Shown here: positions 40,424-43,148 of the stretch, piece by piece
Layout of the letters: every line of letters begins with the position of its first letter
Numbering within the stretch: the first letter of the stretch is position 1
Origin: Gracilaria domingensis
Lineage: Eukaryota > Rhodophyta > Florideophyceae > Gracilariales > Gracilariaceae
Assembly (NCBI GenBank): GCA_022539475.1
Contig: VCMS01000386.1
Span: forward strand, 1-43,148
Direction of reading: 5' to 3'
DNA length: 43,148 nucleotides
Position numbers and translations under genes: made by a program
The notes under the pieces: generated by a model
Database searches by the model: none
Told to the model about the DNA's origin: nothing
What the model saw: the letters and a program-made list of their open reading frames with translations, nothing else

Positions 40424-43148
40424 TCAGGGCGGAGAGTCGCAGGGCGCGAAGATACGACCTGGTCGTCCCTGTAGCTTCACCCAGTTGGGTGTTAACGTGA
40501 ACGTAGGGTGGTGGGCCAGCGCGACACGGTCTAACGATATCCGTTCGTGGAGATTATTGATATCCAATACTACGGTATCGTCCGTGACGGAAATAACCTT
40601 GTAGGGTCCTTCCGCGATAGGCGAGAGCTTGTGGCGGCGTTCCTTCTCCGGATTATAGTATTCTTTGCGGAGAAATACCATATCGTCTGGTTTGACCTTT
40701 GGTAATGGGGTCTTAACCTTCGCGTCGAAGTTGCGCTTATAAGCGGCCTGCGCCTTATCCATCGCTGTGCGAGCGACCGGTACCATTTTGGTTAACCAAT
40801 CCTTCAAGCGTTCCTGTATAACCCACAGATGGGTACGTAGAAAGCGTTTCTTGAGCCTCGATTGCAACCGGTGGCGGTACTCTTGACAATACCAACTCGA
40901 AAGGTGCTAGCTTCGTTACCCGGTGGACTTGGGTGTTGTACGCATACGTAATAGCGTCCGTATACAAATCCCAATCCTTAGGATGATCTGCACATAAGAT
41001 CTTAATGCATTCAGCATGGTACGGTTAATCGTTCTACTTGACCATTTGTTTGGGGGTGGTAGGTGGTCGTAAATAGATTCTTGACACTCAAGATCGACAG
41101 ACGTCTGGAAAAACTTCGACGTGAACTGTGAACCGTTATCTGATAATAGATGAACCGGTGGACCGTACACAAAGACCAGTGGGTGACAAAGCTTGTGCAA
41201 CCACGGTGGCGTAATCCGTTTCAGCGGGACTGTCCGTACAACTTAGAGAACGATCGGTGATAATCAGAAGGTATCGATTACCTCTTGCGGTTCTGATCAA
41301 TTCACCTAAGATATCGATAGCGATAAACTCCAAAGGAGACCGTGCTGGGAACAGCGTTAACTTCTTCGAGTATTACGAAGTTTCACGTTATTCTTAGCGC
41401 ATCGGTGCAAGAGCGTCGTACTGCGTAGCAGTCCAATGCATTGACGGCCAGTAAAATCCTACGCAGGGTCAAGTATAGTTTTCGACTCCTGGGTGGGCTC
41501 CTACTTTCACATAGTGAGTCATGACCAACACACGGTTTTGCAGCGAGTATGGGACACAATTTGGGTATACGCTTCGACTAACCTAACAGGTACCTGATCG
41601 TTAACCTGAAAAGGTATACGATTCCACCATTGAGACGAGCGCGAATTCGGTACAAACTCATCCGTTGCTGTTCTCGGATCATCTCTCGGGAGTGATGGGT
41701 ACAAAAGATCCAGTAAGGGATCAATTCTCAGAAGTGAGCAGGATGTGTCACAGATGTCATCCGACAAGGATTCGACCCAACTGCTTGTTCTTCACCATAA
41801 AGCATGGTATGTCAGATCGTCAACTGGTGCGCTTCTGCATCTGTCCAAGCGGGAGAGTGCATCTGCCTGCAGATTCAACGTTCCTTTTTTGTACGTAACT
41901 GTGAAATCGAACTCCGATAACCTCAAGCGCAACGCATCAAGCGTCTGATGGTTCGAGATTTCCATGAGCCATCGGAGAGATGAGTGGTCGTATGTACGTA
42001 AAATGGTTGCCCATAAGATATGGCTCAGTGTAGTTAGAGCATACAACGGCTAAGCACTCTTTCTCCGAAACTGAGTAGTTACGTTCGTGTACGTTCAAGG
42101 ATCGCGACCAGTATCAATTGGATGTCTCACGCGTCTTCCGTGACTGAACAGGGCGCAACCAACTGGTGTGCATGGCGTCAGTGTCTACTTCGAATGGAAG
42201 TCTAGCTTAGGCAAAGCAAGATTGGCGGTGAGTTACTGCGTCAATTAATGCCGAAAAGGCAGACGCTTCCGCGTCGCCTAGGGGTTCCAGTTGAACTGGT
42301 TGACCTTTCTCAAAAGGTGGTTAAGGGGGGTCGCAATATTGCGAAGTTCGGGACAAAACGCCGATATACATTACAAAGACCAGAAAACTGCGGAGTTCCG
42401 TTTGTGTCGTAGGGTGTTTCGCTTCTTCAGCGACTTCACGCGAACTGCGTCACTGAGAGCTGTCAGGTCGAATGATATGCCTAGGTATTTGAAGAATTGT
42501 GAAGAACTCGCACTTTGAGTTTCAGCGTAATGCCCGCGTCCCTGAGGATCTCATGACGTCCGGACGTGTGTTAAGTGGTCATCAAGGTTATCGGAGAACA
42601 CGATGATATCGTCAAGATACACCAAGCAGGTCTTCCACTTGAATCGAGCCAAGAGGATATCGATAGCACGTTGAAACGTAGCCGGCGCGTTGGTTAATCC
42701 GAACGGCATTCGTTTAAACCGGTACAAATCTTGGTGGCACACAAAGCAGTTTTGTCCTTATCCTTTTCACGGATGGAATTGCCAGTATCCCCAATTGGCA
42801 TCCAAGGCGGTGAACCTGTAGCACTCCCAGCGAGTCAATATATTCGTCCAGTCTGGTATGGATAAACGTCTTTGTACGGTGACGAATTAGACGACGGTAA
42901 TCAATACAGAATCGCCACGATCCGTCCGCTTTGGAACTAGCACCACCGGGTGAGGCCAAGCGATTGAGCGCCTCTATGGAGCCAGCGCGTACATCTCTCA
43001 CTGAGATTGCTCTTCTTCCCTAGCTTTGGACCAGCCGGTAATGGGTGTTGGGAATGGGGCTAGTACATGGAAGTAGGTATACGGTGTTCCGTGATTCCAA
43101 TTGTCCCGAGGGATCCATCCCACATGGGTGTGATCCTCACATTTCTCT
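40424..43148 (-). pseudogene. pol: decayed pol of element B: RT, RNase H, integrase
   Basis: In minus-strand order: RT start with ADGSWRFCIDYRRL (about 42930), then RMPFGLTNAPATFQRAIDIL and LVYLDDIIVFS (catalytic YLDD, about 42610); RNase H end with SSLRWLMEI and LNLQADALSRLD (about 41985-41850); integrase core with FIAIDILGEL (about 41325) and VHLLSDNGSQFTSKFF (about 41150); then the C-terminal domain with DDMVFLRKEYY and EGPYKVISVTDD (GPY module, about 40595). At least six frame changes separate these pieces, so no polyprotein can be made. The last part (40867-40424) is open. The protease is beyond the right edge. Confidence 0.85.

Larger units (their letters stand above)
34878..43148 (-). 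mobile_element. Ty3/gypsy chromovirus, element B (5' part outside window)
   Basis: On the minus strand, decayed RT, RNase H, integrase, linker and chromodomain run from the right edge to about 39014. Then comes the opposite-strand ORF (36791-38644), a polypurine tract (36712-36726) and the 1834-bp 3' LTR. Gag, protease and the 5' LTR are right of the window. It is more decayed than element A and not closely related to it in sequence. Confidence 0.85.

Noticed and set aside
1..43148. CRISPR arrays, bacterial operons, rRNA genes
   Set aside because: No regularly spaced short repeats with unique spacers, no ribosome-binding-site gene clusters and no rRNA-like sequence were seen.

Overview
The window is nuclear DNA of a eukaryote, most probably an alga with a primary plastid; a red alga would fit best, but I cannot prove it. 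Supporting signs are Ty3/gypsy chromoviruses with C-terminal chromodomains, a SAICAR-synthase fragment of the plant/algal type, a chlorophyllase-like hydrolase with one short GTAAGC...CTAAC...CAG intron, a pseudouridine synthase with an organelle-type N-terminus, and a decayed TIR-NB-ARC gene. Coding and retroelement stretches are GC-rich, and long spacers (about 13.3-16.4 kb and 31.2-34.9 kb) are AT-rich.

Layout. 1-9907: most of a minus-strand chromovirus (element A): 5' LTR 9336-9907, gag, pol with PR-RT-RH-IN and a chromodomain. Beyond these, a plus-strand gene-like region (about 425-2492) faces pol; the distal LTR lies off the left edge. 10.2-13.3 kb: a 61-bp-arm hairpin and a TIR-NB-ARC pseudogene split by a solo LTR of the same family, flanked by the duplication CAATG. 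13.8-14.7 kb: an intact casein-kinase-1-like pseudokinase. 16.4-18.9 kb: decayed genes, including a SAICAR-synthase fragment. 19.1-21.9 kb: a GATA-like zinc-finger/coiled-coil protein and an acidic repeat protein (seven 30-residue repeats, one single-base frameshift). 22.4-26.2 kb: weak genes, including a two-exon gene with a Cys-Gly-rich tail. 27.4-27.9 kb: a possible second type of solo LTR. 28.4-29.7 kb: an RluA-type pseudouridine synthase pseudogene. 29.9-31.1 kb: the hydrolase. 34878-43148: a second, much more decayed minus-strand chromovirus (element B), whose 1834-bp 3' LTR borders an intact 617-codon plus-strand ORF that again faces pol.

Most unusual points. (1) Both chromoviruses carry an opposite-strand gene between the chromodomain and the 3' LTR, and in element B that ORF is intact while pol is shattered. 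(2) The near-palindrome ACCANNTGGT occurs about 18 times in element A, across LTR, gag, pol, chromodomain and opposite-strand gene, against roughly 0.15 expected. (3) Each element has two near-identical polypurine tracts thousands of bases apart. Many ordinary genes here are broken by frameshifts. Some also carry stop codons. The window is therefore either a real pseudogene-rich repeat neighbourhood or, for some single-base lesions, affected by assembly error.
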